This document shows, piece after piece, positions 8,056 through 17,545 of a stretch of 64,000 bases of DNA. Positions within the stretch are counted from its first letter, which is position 1; the number at the start of each line of letters is the position of its first letter. A model generated the notes under the pieces. It ran no database searches. It worked only from the letters and a program-made list of their open reading frames with translations, and was not told the DNA's origin. This DNA is from Chryseobacterium koreense CCUG 49689 (GTDB lineage Bacteria; Bacteroidota; Bacteroidia; Flavobacteriales; Weeksellaceae). A program made the translations under genes and the position numbers. Where the stretch lies: positions 92,903-156,902 of the forward strand of contig NZ_LFNG01000002.1 of assembly GCF_001045435.1 (NCBI RefSeq), in the 5' to 3' direction.

Positions 8056-10317
8056 TTAGATCTCCACGTTTAGCTTTTCAATCTTCTTTCGATCTCCGAC
8101 CACGAAAATGATGTCGTCCTCCAATAAAATTTCAGTGGATTTAGGATTGAGAATTCGTTCCTCTCCACGTCTGATCGCCACCACCAAGCCATCGGTCTTA
8201 TCGCGGATTCCGGATTCACGGATGGACTTGTTTTTAGCAGGTGAATGATGATTGATCAGGATTTTACCCAATTTCACATCATTGACATCGGTTTCCACCA
8301 CGGCTTCGAATTTGTCAAAAACAGGTCTGAACACCTGGAAATCGTCATCGGTGGTGATAATCCCCACTTTATCATAAGGCATCAGCACTTGATGCCGCTC
8401 CGGCGTATGGATGAGTTTTTCACCTCTTTTGATATATCCAATATTAATGCCGTATTTTTCACGCCACTGCAGTTCGACCAGAGGTTTCCCCACATAGTCG
8501 GCAAGCGGATTCACTTCCAGCTCCAGAATGTGGACGTCCCAAGCTGCAAGATTTTTTTTGATTTCGCTGTTGCCCGCAAGTCGTGTAACCGCTTCAGACT
8601 GCACATTTCCTGCAGATCGGTCATTGAGGTTTCTGATGAACCTTTTCTCAAGTCTGTTGTAGAAAAGGTTAATCCTTTTATTGAAGAGGAAAATGATGAT
8701 TACCGCCACCGGAATTGTGATATAAAACGAAATCCGCGTGGAAGCAAATCGATCCAGAAAAAAACCGAGAATCGCAATTCCCAACCCGATTCTGAAAATT
8801 TCAATGATCAGCAAAGGACCTCTGTTGTATTTCTTTTTGGTCCACAATTCATTATATGCACCCGATTTGGGGCGCTTCATCATCAAAGCCCATAAAAACG
8901 GCACGATGAAAAGTATAGGAACTGCGATGCCAATCATGTTCTTGATGTTATTGGATTCCACATTTTCATTGATTTTCGGAATCAGGAATTTTGAAAATAA
9001 AAGATAGATCGCAATAATCACAATTCCATTGATCATCAGAATTCTTCCGTAGTTTTTGAGCAGGGTTTGCCAACTGTTTTCCGCCTGGATATTTTGAATG
9101 TTTGACGAATATTTGTTAATCCGCTCAATATATTTTGGTGGAATGATTTTCACTAGCCAATTATGCATCGGTTCCGAAAGCTTTATCATATAAGGCGTGG
9201 TAAAAGTGGTAATTGCCGAAACCCCCACCGCGACCGGAAAAAGGAATGGCGAAATCACGCCCAATGAAAGCCCCAAAGTAGCCACAATAAATGCGAATTC
9301 GCCGATTTGCGCCATACTCATCCCCACCTGAACGGATTGCTTTAAAGGTTGCCCCGAAATCAAAGCACCCAAAGCCGAGCTGAAAAGCTTGCCAAATATT
9401 GTCAAAAAGGTCACTGCCAAAATCGGAACCGCATAAGTGATCATATCGCTGTAGTTGATCATCATTCCCACAGAAACAAAGAAAACCGCACCGAACAGGT
9501 CTTTCACAGATTTTAATGTATGTTCAATTTTTTCGGCAACAGTAGTTTCCGCGATGATGGAACCCATCACAAAAGCGCCCAATTCCGCAGAAAAACCTAC
9601 GGAAGTTGCAATCAGAACCATCCCCAGACAAAGGCCGATGGAGAGAATCATCAGAATTTCATCATCCACCAGATTTTTAATTCGCTTCAAAAAAGTAGGC
9701 AAAAGAAATATCCCCAAAATGAACCACAAAATCAGGAAGAAAAGCAGCTTCGCAACTGTGTAAAGGATCTGAGTCCCTTCAAATTCTTTGGTGACCGCAA
9801 TTGTAGAAAGCAATACCATCAGCAAAATCACCACAATATCTTCCACCACAAGTACTCCAAAAACCGTTTTTGCAAAATTTTTGGTCTTCACTCCCAATTC
9901 ATCGAATGCCCGAATGATAATCGTGGTGGAGGAACTGGCGAGCATTCCCCCCAAAAACATAGAGTCCATGGTATTCCAGCCGAGCATTTTACCCGTGAAA
10001 TATCCGGCGATGGTGATAAAGATAATTTCCACAAAAGCGGTGATGGAAGCGGAACCGCCCACATTCATCAGTTTCTTGAAACTGAACTCCAAACCTAAAC
10101 CGAAAAGTAGGAAAATCACCCCGATTTCTGCGAGCGTCTTGATGTTTTCATTATCTACGACAGACGGGAAAATCTTAAAATTCGGACTAACCAAGAATCC
10201 GGCGATAATGTATCCCAAAACCAGCGGTTGCTTGATCCTCCTAAAAATTAAAACGACAAATGCCGCTACAATTAAAATCAATGCCAAGTCTTCAATCAAC
10301 TTCGGTAAATGTCCCAT
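8056..10317 (-). CDS. CPA2 family cation:proton antiporter with TrkA-C domain
   Basis: This ~753-residue inner-membrane antiporter exchanges K+ or Na+ for protons. The N-terminal ~400 residues have 12-13 membrane segments with family motifs (GYIIAGFLVSP, FLLFGLGLEFS, LGAFVMGSIIAETTVAEKIE). Further membrane helices follow. The C-terminal ~90 residues form a regulatory TrkA-C/RCK-C domain (LLEDDIIFVVGDRKKIEKL). The ATG at 10317 (MGHLPKLIEDLALIL) is chosen over an upstream one at 10371, because it starts directly with the first membrane helix and lies 24 bases after a good -7 box. The gene stands alone. Exact ion specificity is open. Confidence 0.92.
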   Translation of the reverse strand: MGHLPKLIEDLALILIVAAFVVLIFRRIKQPLVLGYIIAGFLVSPNFKIFPSVVDNENIKTLAEIGVIFLLFGLGLEFSFKKLMNVGGSASITAFVEIIFITIAGYFTGKMLGWNTMDSMFLGGMLASSSTTIIIRAFDELGVKTKNFAKTVFGVLVVEDIVVILLMVLLSTIAVTKEFEGTQILYTVAKLLFFLILWFILGIFLLPTFLKRIKNLVDDEILMILSIGLCLGMVLIATSVGFSAELGAFVMGSIIAETTVAEKIEHTLKSVKDLFGAVFFVSVGMMINYSDMITYAVPILAVTFLTIFGKLFSSALGALISGQPLKQSVQVGMSMAQIGEFAFIVATLGLSLGVISPFLFPVAVGVSAITTFTTPYMIKLSEPMHNWLVKIIPPKYIERINKYSSNIQNIQAENSWQTLLKNYGRILMINGIVIIAIYLLFSKFLIPKINENVESNNIKNMIGIAVPILFIVPFLWALMMKRPKSGAYNELWTKKKYNRGPLLIIEIFRIGLGIAILGFFLDRFASTRISFYITIPVAVIIIFLFNKRINLFYNRLEKRFIRNLNDRSAGNVQSEAVTRLAGNSEIKKNLAAWDVHILELEVNPLADYVGKPLVELQWREKYGINIGYIKRGEKLIHTPERHQVLMPYDKVGIITTDDDFQVFRPVFDKFEAVVETDVNDVKLGKILINHHSPAKNKSIRESGIRDKTDGLVVAIRRGEERILNPKSTEILLEDDIIFVVGDRKKIEKLNVEI

Positions 10318-10341
10318 ACTTCGTAAAAATCTCGATTTCCC

Positions 10342-10371
10342 CAAAAATAAAAAAATGCAATGATAAATCAA
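10342..10371 (-). promoter_or_regulatory. Promoter of the antiporter gene
   Basis: On the minus strand TTTG, a 19-base spacer and TATTTTTG (plus-strand 10349 to 10342) match the Bacteroidota consensus. This supports the downstream start at 10317. Confidence 0.72.
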
Positions 10372-10503
10372 AGCATTATTCTAAAGTTTAGTTGAAGTTT
10401 CTGCGCAGTTATTTCACACTCGCAGCGTCTGGAACATTGATTTTCACGGATTCTTTTTCTCCACCGTTTGTCTGAAAAAAGCTATGTATCCAGCCTTTTA
10501 GCC

Positions 10504-12468
10504 TCAAAGTTTAAATTTTACCGAAAAATTCACCACTCTGCCATCAATCGGTGCCCAAAGTGGCCGGAAGGTCGGATTCAGCATACTTCCCGTGAACAGT
10601 GCTTCTTTTCTGCTTTGCCTGAAATCCAGGATGTTCTCGCAATTCAACACCAAAGTGAAATGCTCTCCGAAATCTTTGGAAATCATCGCGGCGGCGAAAA
10701 GATATCCGGGAGTTTCCGTGTAGTCCAACCGGTGCTGTTTTCCGGTATAGCTGGCTTCGATTCCCGCTTTCCATGTTTTGAATTCTTTCAGCGCAGTCAT
10801 CGCAAAACGGTTTTTCGGAGTTAGCGGTATGAACTGATTTTCACTTAAATATTTGTTTTCAGCAATGGTAAAAGTGTAGCCAAGATAAAGTTCCCATTCG
10901 TCCAAAGTCGCCTTCACATAAGTGTCGAAACCTTTTGATACCACCGGTTCTGCTTCGTTCCTGAAATAAACATTTCCATTGGAGTCATAGTTCGCAATAA
11001 CAGGATTGTTGATTTGAGTCAGGAAAAAAGCTTGATTGATAAAGATTGAATTTTTCTCGCCATCTTCCTCTCCGGAAAAAGTTTTTTTATAATTAAACTC
11101 CAAATTATATCCTACTGATTTTTCCGCTTTCGTGGTTTGAATATTGATTGGCAAAAGGTTTTCCAACGGATAATCGATGATTTGCGGAGCCAGAGCATTT
11201 GGAATTTTATAACCCAATCCAACTCCGGCTCTTGCGGCCCAGTTTTCATTAAAATGATGGATCAATGCAACTTGAGGAAGGAAGAAACTCCCAAAATTTT
11301 TGGTAAAGTCGTTTCGGATTCCACTTTCAATCGTGGTTTTCTGAAGCTTTAAGGTATTTTGAAGGAAAAGTCCGAAACTATTATTCTCAAATGCTGGAAT
11401 CTGGAAATTTTGGAAATTTTCGGGGCTGAATTTATTTCCCTGAAAATCTGCGCCCAAAACCCAAATCATTTTATTCATAGGCTTTATGAAAGATAATTCC
11501 GAAAAATAATTTTGTTGATTCGCATCGAGAAAGTTCTCATTTGAACTGAATTTCCGCTTGAAATCGCTCCAACTGTTTTTCATTTCCAATTTGCTGTGAT
11601 CCGAAAATTTTTGCTGAAAGACGAATTCGTAAGTGTTTCTCCTGGTCTTATTTTCCTCGAAATATTGGTGGTTTTGGTCCGGATTTCCTTTGATGACCAG
11701 CATATCGCCACCAAGGTTTTGATCGAAACTTCCGCTCCAACCAAGGGTAACCGTGGAATTTGGTGAAGGATAAAAGAACAATCTTGGGTGAATATTCACG
11801 GAGTTCAATTTTGGAACGTCTGAGAAACCGTCTTTGTTCACATCCTGTGCATTTTGCGAAGTTCCACCGGCAAAAAAAGTATATCCGAAAATGCTGAATT
11901 TCTTGGCTGCAAAAAAGTTCAGGTTTTTTTCATCTAAAGTGGAGTAGTTCGCCAACGCCGTCAGTTCCTGTCTGGAAGTAGGTTTTCTGGAAATCATGTT
12001 CACCAAACCGCCGATTGCGCCACCTCCGTAAAGCGTGGAAGCAGAACCTTTGATCAGCTCAATTTGCTGCAAATCGAGTGGTGGAATGTTCAGCACGCCC
12101 AATCCGCCGGAAAATCCATCAAACAACGGCATTCCGTCTCTTAAGATCTGGGTATATCTTCCGTCCAAACCCTGGATCCGAACATTGGAGTTTCCCGAAA
12201 CTGGCGAAGTCTGCTGGATCTGAACCCCGGAAATATCGCCCAGAATACTTGCAATTCCCATCGGTTTGATTCCGCTTTCTTCCTGCATGTCTTCTTTTCC
12301 CAAAACTTCCACTTTCTGTGGTGAGTTCTCTATTTTTTGATCCGTTCTGGAAGATGCCACGATGATCACTTCGTCGATTCTTTTTTCGGTGGTGGAATCT
12401 GTTGGTTTTTGTTGGGAAAATGCTGCTGAAGAAATAAGTGTTAGGATCGGAATGATTAACTTTTTCAT
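10504..12468 (-). CDS. TonB-dependent outer membrane receptor
   Basis: This 654-residue outer-membrane active transporter has a signal peptide (MKKLIIPILTLISSAAFSQ). A plug domain (~30-155) contains VRIQGLDGRYTQILRDGMP and IELIKGSASTLYGGGAIGGLVN. The rest is a ~500-residue 22-strand barrel ending FSVKFKL, as expected for BAM recognition. No carboxypeptidase-like N-terminal domain and no SusD partner are present, so a siderophore, metal chelate or vitamin is more likely than a glycan substrate. The gene is alone with its own promoter; the ligand cannot be assigned. Confidence 0.93.
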   Translation of the reverse strand: MKKLIIPILTLISSAAFSQQKPTDSTTEKRIDEVIIVASSRTDQKIENSPQKVEVLGKEDMQEESGIKPMGIASILGDISGVQIQQTSPVSGNSNVRIQGLDGRYTQILRDGMPLFDGFSGGLGVLNIPPLDLQQIELIKGSASTLYGGGAIGGLVNMISRKPTSRQELTALANYSTLDEKNLNFFAAKKFSIFGYTFFAGGTSQNAQDVNKDGFSDVPKLNSVNIHPRLFFYPSPNSTVTLGWSGSFDQNLGGDMLVIKGNPDQNHQYFEENKTRRNTYEFVFQQKFSDHSKLEMKNSWSDFKRKFSSNENFLDANQQNYFSELSFIKPMNKMIWVLGADFQGNKFSPENFQNFQIPAFENNSFGLFLQNTLKLQKTTIESGIRNDFTKNFGSFFLPQVALIHHFNENWAARAGVGLGYKIPNALAPQIIDYPLENLLPINIQTTKAEKSVGYNLEFNYKKTFSGEEDGEKNSIFINQAFFLTQINNPVIANYDSNGNVYFRNEAEPVVSKGFDTYVKATLDEWELYLGYTFTIAENKYLSENQFIPLTPKNRFAMTALKEFKTWKAGIEASYTGKQHRLDYTETPGYLFAAAMISKDFGEHFTLVLNCENILDFRQSRKEALFTGSMLNPTFRPLWAPIDGRVVNFSVKFKL

Positions 12469-12483
12469 CTATGATTTAAAGTG

Positions 12484-12491
12484 CAAAATTA
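12484..12491 (-). promoter_or_regulatory. -7 box of the TonB receptor gene
   Basis: TAATTTTG on the minus strand matches TAnnTTTG and lies 15 bases before the ATG at 12468. No Fur-like palindrome was noticed around it. Confidence 0.6.
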
Positions 12492-12547
12492 GCTATTTAA
12501 GCCTTAAAATAAAGGATTTCGAGATTTAAAAAATCATTAAAATCACG

Positions 12548-13297
12548 TTATTCACCCTGCTGCGAATGTTTTCTGTGGGCAACAAAAATCAACAACGAAA
12601 TGATGATGATTGAAACCACTGACGCGTTCAGTGTTCCCAAATCCAGTCCTCCTTTTGCCCAAGGTTTGGTGAGGAAATCCCCGAAAGTGGCACCAAAGGG
12701 ACGGGTGAAAACAAACGCAATCCAAAATAATAGAATGTGGTTGATCTTCGTGAAATAGTGCATCAATACCACGACCAGAATGATTACGCCGCAAATAACC
12801 GCGCCTTGCAAATAAGAGAAACCCAAATTGTCACCCAAAAAATCTCCAAATGCGGTTCCCAAAGAATTTGAAAATAAAACGGCGATCCAGAAATAAATTT
12901 CTTTAGAGCGTTGGAAAATGGGGTAAACCTCAAGGTTTCTGTATTTTCTATACCATAGAAAAAGCGTGATTAATAAACAGGTAAGCAAGATTGCACTTCC
13001 TCCCGCATATCCGATTTTCAAGGTTCTATCGATGAAATCCGAAATCTCTGTTCCAAAGGTTGTGGTTCCTATGATGACCAGCCAAAAAATTGCCGGCACA
13101 TATTTTTTAACTGCAAGTTGCATGGCCAGAAAAATCAGGAAAAGTGTTGCCGTCACACTGATTCCCACATAATAACCCAGGTTCAGTGTTTGAGAAATGA
13201 AGTCGCCCAAGGTTTCACCCAAAGTGGTGGCAACGATTTTCATCAGCCAGAAAATCAGGGTGATTTTTGTGACTTTGTTGAAGTTTTGGTTTTCCAT
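12548..13297 (-). CDS. COG4705-like membrane protein with fourfold repeat
   Basis: This 249-residue polytopic inner-membrane protein has about eight hydrophobic helices. A motif recurs four times at near-equal spacing: TLGETLGDF, TFGTEISDF, SLGTAFGDF and PFGATFGDF, each following a hydrophobic helix. The pattern fits a fourfold internal duplication of two-helix units and resembles COG4705, uncharacterised membrane-anchored proteins. The conserved Gly, acidic and Asp-Phe residues within the membrane could form a metal or proton site; this is inference. The gene lies between TonB receptor and lipoprotein genes on the same strand but has its own spacing on both sides. Confidence 0.75.
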   Translation of the reverse strand: MENQNFNKVTKITLIFWLMKIVATTLGETLGDFISQTLNLGYYVGISVTATLFLIFLAMQLAVKKYVPAIFWLVIIGTTTFGTEISDFIDRTLKIGYAGGSAILLTCLLITLFLWYRKYRNLEVYPIFQRSKEIYFWIAVLFSNSLGTAFGDFLGDNLGFSYLQGAVICGVIILVVVLMHYFTKINHILLFWIAFVFTRPFGATFGDFLTKPWAKGGLDLGTLNASVVSIIIISLLIFVAHRKHSQQGE

Positions 13298-13421
13298 TTT
13301 TTTTGCTTTTTATTTTTTTAAAACAAATCTTTAGTCAAAAATGTCATGCATTAAAAAGTAAGGACCTTGAGATCCATTGAATGTGCAGAAATTAAATTTC
13401 AAATATTTGCTGAGCTTTTTC

Positions 13422-13454
13422 AAAAAAAAACAGAAGCGGAATTACTTCTGTTTT
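13422..13454 (-). terminator. Terminator of the mgtA-lipoprotein unit
   Basis: A 10-bp perfect stem (AAAACAGAAG/CTTCTGTTTT) with an 8-base loop; on the minus strand it runs into a long T tract. Confidence 0.88.
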
Positions 13455-13472
13455 ATTTGGATTTCAAAGATT

Positions 13473-14051
13473 TCATTCTTCAGTACAGACCACGGTTCCA
13501 TCTTCTTTGAACACCACTTCTTTTTTAACCTGACCTTTAGATAAATCGACTTGATAGTTAATTGACTGATCTGCCAGATTCAGTTTTTCTGCATTTTGAT
13601 CCGGCATATAATCTTTAAAACCTGTGTTCAGTTGATTTAGTACGGCTTTTGGAAGTTCGTTTAGATTAATGTCGGTTTCCTGTTGCACAAATTGCCCGTC
13701 CATCTTAAAAATGAGGGAAAAAGACGGCGAATCAGATTTTTCTACGGTGACGTCTATGGCTTCCATGCCCGAACAAAGCGGATCTTTTACTGCACTTACC
13801 ATTTTGTATCCATAATAATTATGAGAAATAAATTCCTGTATGCTTGCCGGCAAAGTATCCAGATTAATGTTTTCGCTGGCGTCTTTTGCGGCTTCTACAC
13901 CTTGTTTTACACTTAGTGCATCATCAGATGATTGCTGATCGGAAGTTTGTTCGGTCATTTCATGCTGTTCATTTTCTTTACTCTCTTTGCAAGCGTTGAA
14001 GGTTAGTAACCCTACCGCAGCAAAAACGGTGAATAAATTTTTTGTTTTCAT
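13473..14051 (-). CDS. PepSY-like lipoprotein
   Basis: This 192-residue protein has a lipoprotein signal (LLTFNAC-KES, Cys ~21), then an acidic Gln/Glu/Ser-rich linker to ~60. The C-terminal domain is made of two similar units of the PepSY-like type (LPASIQEFISHNY, LPKAVLNQLNTGF), each a helix followed by strands ending in VTVEK or VVFKEDG. The protein should sit in the periplasm or outer membrane. It begins 36 bases after the mgtA stop on the same strand and shares its terminator, so it is probably co-transcribed with the magnesium pump. Function is unknown. Confidence 0.72.
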   Translation of the reverse strand: MKTKNLFTVFAAVGLLTFNACKESKENEQHEMTEQTSDQQSSDDALSVKQGVEAAKDASENINLDTLPASIQEFISHNYYGYKMVSAVKDPLCSGMEAIDVTVEKSDSPSFSLIFKMDGQFVQQETDINLNELPKAVLNQLNTGFKDYMPDQNAEKLNLADQSINYQVDLSKGQVKKEVVFKEDGTVVCTEE

Positions 14052-14087
14052 TTTCTATTGGTAAAAAAATATTAATTTGGAGAGACT

Positions 14088-16775
14088 TTAGAGCCACTCG
14101 TTATATTTTTTGATGTACCAGGTTTTCACCAATTGGGTAAGCAAACTATACATCAGCAAAATTCCAGCCAACCATGGAAAATAAGCGATTGGAAGTGCTT
14201 GCATTTTAAGCGATGCCGCAACCGGGGTAAATGGAATCGCAATTGCAATTAGCATGATCAGTGAAGTGACGGCAGTTAATGGTGCTGAAGCCCAACTTTG
14301 AATAAACGGGATTTTCCGGGTTCGAATCATGTGCACAATCAGTGTTTGTGAAAGAAGTCCTTCCACAAACCAACCCGTCTGAAATAAAGTTTGATGCTCC
14401 GGACTGTTTGCCTTGAAGATGAAAAACATCACCGCAAAGGTTGCATAATCGAAAATCGAACTGATTGGGCCAATCCACAACATAAACCGCTGGATGCTTC
14501 CTGCTTCCCATTTTTTCGGTTGCTCCAGAAAATCCTGGTCCATTTTATCCCAGGGAATTGCAGATTGCGAGAAATCGTACAGCAAATTCTGGGTGATAAT
14601 TTGCAAAGGAAGCATGGGCAAAAATGGCAGAAGCGCACTTGCTCCCAACATGCTGAACATATTCCCGAAATTGGAACTTGCTGCCATTTTGATATATTTG
14701 ATGATGTTTCCGAAAGTCTGCCTTCCTGCCAAAACACCTTCTCGAAGCACCATCAAATCTTTTTCGAGCAAAATAATATCGGCACTTTCCTTTGAAATAT
14801 CTACCGCCGAATCCACGGAAATTCCCACATCGGCTTCCTTCAAAGCGGCGGCATCATTGATCCCATCACCTATAAAGCCGATGGTGTTTCCTGCTTTCCG
14901 CAAAAGGTTTACAATGCGCAATTTCTGCATTGGGTTGATTTTTGCGAAGATTACGGTTTCAGAGAGTTTTCCCTTTAGCTCTTCATCAGAAAGTCTTTCC
15001 AGTTCTTCGCCGAGCATTATTTTGTCGGTAGACAATCCCACGTCTTTCCCCACTTTTTTTGCAACCAAGTCATTGTCACCGGTAATGATTTTAACTTCGA
15101 CTCCGAGTTGGTGCAAAGCCTCAATACTTGGACCCGCCGAAGGTTTGGCAGGATCCAGGAATCCTATGAATCCAGTCATGGTGAGTTCCGATTCATCTTT
15201 TTTAGAGTAATTGGTCGGATGATTTTCACCAAACTCACGAATAGCGATGAGCAAAACGCGCAATCCTTCCTCGTTCATTTGTTTAGAAATATTGAGGATT
15301 TTATTTTTCACATTTTCATCCAAATCAATTTGTTTATCTTGCTCTATGTGGAGCTCTTTGTCGGGACCCGGGTCAAATGATTTGGTGCATAAACCGATGA
15401 TTTCCTCCACGGCACCTTTGCAGATGAGCAATTGTTTTCCGTTTTTCATTTTCAGGATGACCGACATTCTTCTTCGCTCAAAATCAAACGGAATCTCGTC
15501 TACTTTCTGAAAATCGGACTCTATGTTGATGAGGTCTTGAACTTCGGTATGTTTTAGCACGGCTTCATCCATCAAATTCCGCAGTCCCGTTTGAAAATAG
15601 CTGTTGAGGTATGCCCATTTCAGCACTTCCTTATCGTCATTTCCATCGGCGTTGAGATGTTTTTCGAGGGCGATTTCATTTTTGGTGATGGTGCCGGTTT
15701 TGTCACAACACAAAATATTCATTGCACCGATATTTTGGATCGCGTCCAAATGTTTCACGATGACTTTCTTTTTGCTCATCGCAATGGAACCTTTGGAAAG
15801 ATTGGCGGTCACAATCATGGGTAGCATTTCCGGAATCAATCCTACTGCTACTGCAATTGCGAAAAGTAATGCCTCAATCCAATTTCCTTTAATCAAACCA
15901 TTGATCAAAAAAATGAGCGGCACCATGACCAGCATAAAACGAATAAGCAGGAAACTCACCTTGTTTACTCCTTTTTCGAATTCGCTTTCAGAACGTTTTT
16001 CACTGATCTTTTCACTGATTTGCCCGAAATAGGTCTGGGTCGCAGTGTTCAAAACCAGTGCAGTTGCAGATCCGCTCACGATATTTGTTCCCATGAAACA
16101 AAGATTTTCGAGCATCAATGGGATCTGCATGGCAGCGTTTGGGATGGCGGTGGAATTTTTTTCGGTCGGCATCGCTTCACCGGTCAGCATTGCTTCGCTG
16201 CAGAATAAATCCTTGCTCTGGATGATTCGGCAATCTGCGGGAACCATGTCTCCCGCGGAAAGTTTGATGAGGTCTCCCGGCACAATCTGCGTCACTGAAA
16301 TTTCTTCGGGTGGCTTATTTTTCCTTTTCACCGTGGTGGAAGTGGTGACCATTTTCTTTAATTGTTCCGCTGCGCGATTGCTTCTGAATTCCTGCCAAAA
16401 CCTCAGCAATCCGCTGAAAACCACCATGATCGAAATGATGATGACGGTGCTGGGATCTTTTTCATTGGCTGCGGCCATGATATTATCTACGAAATAAGAG
16501 ATGACCGCGATTACCATTAAAATAAAGGTGAACGGATTTAGAAACGCATTCAGCAGTTGACGGTACCATTTTGGGGCTTTCTGGTAATTGGCTTCATTTG
16601 GGCCGTATTCTTCGAGCCGCTTTTTTGCTTCTTCTTCTGATAATCCATCATCGCTGGTTTTCATATTTAAAATAGCTGCTTCGGGCGACAGCGCTGAAAT
16701 TTTCTGAAGCAGCAACACGTGGTGTCCGGAGCTGATTTTCGGTGTGATGATTTTGGTTTTGTAGAAGAGTTTCAT
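14088..16775 (-). CDS. mgtA: Magnesium-translocating P-type ATPase
   Basis: This 895-residue P3B-type ATPase imports Mg2+ driven by ATP. Motifs in order: PKWYRQLLNAFLNPFTFILM at the first membrane helices, the actuator loop LTGEAMPTEK (~195), CDKTGTITKNE with the phosphorylated Asp (~355), and GDGINDAAALKEADVGISVDSAVDISKESADIILLEKDL in the hinge region, given here only by its anchors GDGINDAA and ADIIL. The C-terminal membrane helices are complete, and length matches MgtA/MgtB. The 154-base leader upstream shows no obvious riboswitch, though AT-rich leaders are hard to judge by eye. Confidence 0.95.
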   Translation of the reverse strand: MKLFYKTKIITPKISSGHHVLLLQKISALSPEAAILNMKTSDDGLSEEEAKKRLEEYGPNEANYQKAPKWYRQLLNAFLNPFTFILMVIAVISYFVDNIMAAANEKDPSTVIIISIMVVFSGLLRFWQEFRSNRAAEQLKKMVTTSTTVKRKNKPPEEISVTQIVPGDLIKLSAGDMVPADCRIIQSKDLFCSEAMLTGEAMPTEKNSTAIPNAAMQIPLMLENLCFMGTNIVSGSATALVLNTATQTYFGQISEKISEKRSESEFEKGVNKVSFLLIRFMLVMVPLIFLINGLIKGNWIEALLFAIAVAVGLIPEMLPMIVTANLSKGSIAMSKKKVIVKHLDAIQNIGAMNILCCDKTGTITKNEIALEKHLNADGNDDKEVLKWAYLNSYFQTGLRNLMDEAVLKHTEVQDLINIESDFQKVDEIPFDFERRRMSVILKMKNGKQLLICKGAVEEIIGLCTKSFDPGPDKELHIEQDKQIDLDENVKNKILNISKQMNEEGLRVLLIAIREFGENHPTNYSKKDESELTMTGFIGFLDPAKPSAGPSIEALHQLGVEVKIITGDNDLVAKKVGKDVGLSTDKIMLGEELERLSDEELKGKLSETVIFAKINPMQKLRIVNLLRKAGNTIGFIGDGINDAAALKEADVGISVDSAVDISKESADIILLEKDLMVLREGVLAGRQTFGNIIKYIKMAASSNFGNMFSMLGASALLPFLPMLPLQIITQNLLYDFSQSAIPWDKMDQDFLEQPKKWEAGSIQRFMLWIGPISSIFDYATFAVMFFIFKANSPEHQTLFQTGWFVEGLLSQTLIVHMIRTRKIPFIQSWASAPLTAVTSLIMLIAIAIPFTPVAASLKMQALPIAYFPWLAGILLMYSLLTQLVKTWYIKKYNEWL

Positions 16776-16929
16776 CAGGTGGAGTTCTCAAGTGATTTTA
16801 AGCGAGTGATATACAAAATTACGGTTTTGGATCAGAGGTTTTTGAAAAAAAATCAGATTAGTTTTCAGCATGGATATCAAAAAAAATCAAAGACTTAAAA
16901 GGATGGTTTATGCTAAAGCCTCATACAGT

Positions 16930-17412
16930 TCAATTTCCATTTTGTGGCTTAAAGTTTTGGTTGGAAAATGGTGGTGCGGTAGGAACGGTGATCACATTGA
17001 AACCGTGTTTTGTTTCCTGATGGCAACTATTGCAAGTGTTGGTGAGGATCAGGTATTGGTCTTCGAAGTCTTTGGTGTTTTGTTTTTGGATGGCAGTTTT
17101 TAGGTTTTCCAGAGGCACGTCAATCATACCGATGGATTTCGTTTCAGGTCGGTCTTTGCAGAATTTTTTGATGTCGTCCATACTTTCTTTAATTTCATGG
17201 ATTTCAAAATCCGCTAATTTCCAGTTTTCATTTTTTCCCGCGAACCACAATTTGTTGTGATGAACCTGCACGCCGCTCATAAAATCGCCAAATCCAGGTT
17301 GGTACGCATTTGCCTGCAAACTGTCGATTTGGGTTTGCAGATGTTTGATATCGTTATTTTTCTGGTTGCAGGAGAGCAAAATGGTGCTTGCGATTAAAAC
17401 TAAGTATTTCAT
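16930..17412 (-). CDS. Lipoprotein with a c-type heme motif
   Basis: This 160-residue protein has a lipoprotein signal (STILLSC-NQ, Cys ~15) and a helical body. Near residue 131 it has CNSCH, the c-type heme attachment motif CxxCH, followed by QETKHGFNV. Heme would be attached covalently in the periplasm. The helical layout with HHNKLWFAG early and CxxCH late resembles small four-helix cytochromes of the c' type. A likely sixth ligand cannot be fixed. No oxidase or dehydrogenase partner gene lies next to it, so the redox partner is unknown. Confidence 0.72.
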   Translation of the reverse strand: MKYLVLIASTILLSCNQKNNDIKHLQTQIDSLQANAYQPGFGDFMSGVQVHHNKLWFAGKNENWKLADFEIHEIKESMDDIKKFCKDRPETKSIGMIDVPLENLKTAIQKQNTKDFEDQYLILTNTCNSCHQETKHGFNVITVPTAPPFSNQNFKPQNGN

Positions 17413-17545
17413 CCCGGTTTGTTTTTATTACACAAAGTTGGTGAAAAAATGGTTACTATTTGAAGTAAAGTATTGAATTTCAATTAAGTTGATTTTTACT
17501 ATTGAATAATCTGAATCTCCATTATTTCGCGCCATTTCCGGCCAC

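Noticed and set aside
8245..8895. Long plus-strand frame inside the antiporter gene
   Set aside because: It is antisense to a gene with clear family motifs and has no recognisable product; many such shadows exist in this region.
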